Assembly (NCBI RefSeq): GCF_900996245.1 | Contig: NZ_CAAJGK010000037.1 | Span: forward strand, 62,001 to 126,000 | DNA from: Paraburkholderia sp. BCC1886 | GTDB lineage: Bacteria > Pseudomonadota > Gammaproteobacteria > Burkholderiales > Burkholderiaceae | DNA length: 64,000 bases | Direction of reading: 5' to 3' | Shown: one piece after another, positions 63,253 through 64,000 of the stretch | How the letters are laid out: each line of letters opens with the position of its first letter | Position numbering within the stretch: the first letter of the stretch is position 1 | Notes under the pieces: generated by a model | Databases searched by the model: none | The model's input: the letters and a program-made list of their open reading frames with translations, nothing else | What the model was told of the DNA's origin: nothing | Position numbers and translations under genes: made by a program

Positions 63253-64000
63253 CTAGCCCTTCACGTTCGCCAGCACTTCCCTTGCAGCGCGAACGACCGC
63301 ATCGGTGGTGATATCGAATTTGGCGTACACGTCCTGAATCTTTCCGGACTCGCCAAAGTCGTGCATGCCGACGAATTTGCCTTCCAGACCGAGATATTTG
63401 TCCCAGCCCAATTCGACGGCGGCTTCCACGGCGACTCGCGCCGTGGTCTCGCCCAATACCGACTTCTTGTACGCCACGTCCTGTTCTTCGAACAAAAGAC
63501 GGCACGGCATCGACACGACCGCCGTTGGCACACCTTCCTTCTGCAGGATCTCGCGGGCTTCGACGGCGAGATGCAATTCGGAGCCCGTAGCCAGCAGCGT
63601 CAACCGGCGCGGGCCGCCTTCCGCTTCCTGCAGCACGTAAGCGCCGCGCGCCGATTTGTTCTCGTTGCCGGCCTCTTTACGCAGCAGCGGCATCGGCTGG
63701 CGCGACAGCGCCAGCAATGCCGCGCGGCGCGGTTGATCGAGCACGAGCTCCCAGCACTCCGCCGTTTCGACGGGGTCGCCAGGACGGTACACGCCGAGAT
63801 GCGGAATCGCGCGCAGCGAAGCGAGGTGTTCGACCGGCTGATGCGTCGGACCGTCTTCGCCGAGACCGATCGAATCGTGTGTCATCACGAAGGTCGTGCG
63901 GATGCGCATCATTGCGGCCAAACGGATGGCGGGCCGGCAGTAGTCGGAGAAACACATGAACGTGCCGCCGTACGGAATCAGCCCGCCATGCAGCGCGATG
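63253..64000 (-). CDS. tkt: Transketolase, C-terminal part (gene continues beyond window)
   Basis: The last ~249 residues are present. HDSIGLGEDGPTHQPVEHLA is the pyrimidine-domain signature of transketolase; RPGDPVETAECWELVL and the C-terminal domain LTLLATGSELHLAVEAREIL with MHDFGESGK complete it. It moves two-carbon units in the pentose phosphate pathway using thiamine diphosphate. A housekeeping gene marking the edge of the accessory region. The start lies to the right of 64000. Confidence 0.95.
   Translation of the reverse strand, partial: IALHGGLIPYGGTFMCFSDYCRPAIRLAAMMRIRTTFVMTHDSIGLGEDGPTHQPVEHLASLRAIPHLGVYRPGDPVETAECWELVLDQPRRAALLALSRQPMPLLRKEAGNENKSARGAYVLQEAEGGPRRLTLLATGSELHLAVEAREILQKEGVPTAVVSMPCRLLFEEQDVAYKKSVLGETTARVAVEAAVELGWDKYLGLEGKFVGMHDFGESGKIQDVYAKFDITTDAVVRAAREVLANVKG

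Overview
The window looks like chromosomal DNA of a Burkholderiales bacterium, most likely Paraburkholderia or a close relative. The DNA is GC-rich, there are two trimeric porins whose mature part begins with QSSVTLYG, a DUF4148 protein is present, and LysR, AraC, IclR and HxlR regulators sit beside many MFS transporters. I saw no rRNA, tRNA, CRISPR array, transposase or phage gene. Species cannot be fixed from the sequence alone.

Layout. 1-5764: an alpha/beta hydrolase cut by the left edge, divergent from an AraC regulator, then a RidA-like / adenylosuccinate-synthetase-like / FMN split-barrel / MFS gene string. 5828-12852: a SUI1-type factor, a large Burkholderia-type lipoprotein, a secreted protein of unknown function, a dienelactone hydrolase, a Nudix hydrolase, an MgtC-family protein and a DUF2231 membrane protein. 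12845-17048: a sorbosone-dehydrogenase-like lipoprotein, then metallophosphoesterase, cupredoxin, ECF sigma factor and zinc-finger anti-sigma. 17083-25638: LysE exporter, NmrA-like oxidoreductase, membrane catalase with cytochrome b561, GST, a degenerate receiver, a LytTR/LytS two-component pair, a DUF4148 protein and a secreted hydrolase. 25876-26961: a porin.

27046-36607 is a complete type I secretion locus on the minus strand. It holds a single-pass membrane protein, a 1196-residue RTX-like protein, the ABC exporter, the HlyD adaptor and the TolC channel. Its upstream end is visibly less GC-rich than the surroundings.

36759-43450 is the most unusual part. Five tightly packed minus-strand genes encode a heme-oxygenase-like diiron protein, a cysteine-synthase-like PLP enzyme, a PhzF-like isomerase, a large PEP-synthase/dikinase-like enzyme and a multi-spanning permease. 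I read this as an undescribed small-molecule biosynthesis and export operon; that reading is inference from families and context.

43695-46867 holds an EamA transporter with a divergent GcvA-type LysR regulator, and an SDR with a divergent HxlR regulator sharing a perfect inverted-repeat operator. 46898-56180 looks like an aromatic-compound catabolic region: Rieske oxygenase, its reductase and an MFS importer on one strand, with an FAD monooxygenase, IclR regulator, porin and AraC regulator on the other. 56203-63198 carries a Bcr/CflA exporter, a translationally coupled IclR-LysR regulator pair, and a CoA-transferase / enoyl-CoA hydratase / MFS operon. The right edge cuts a transketolase gene.
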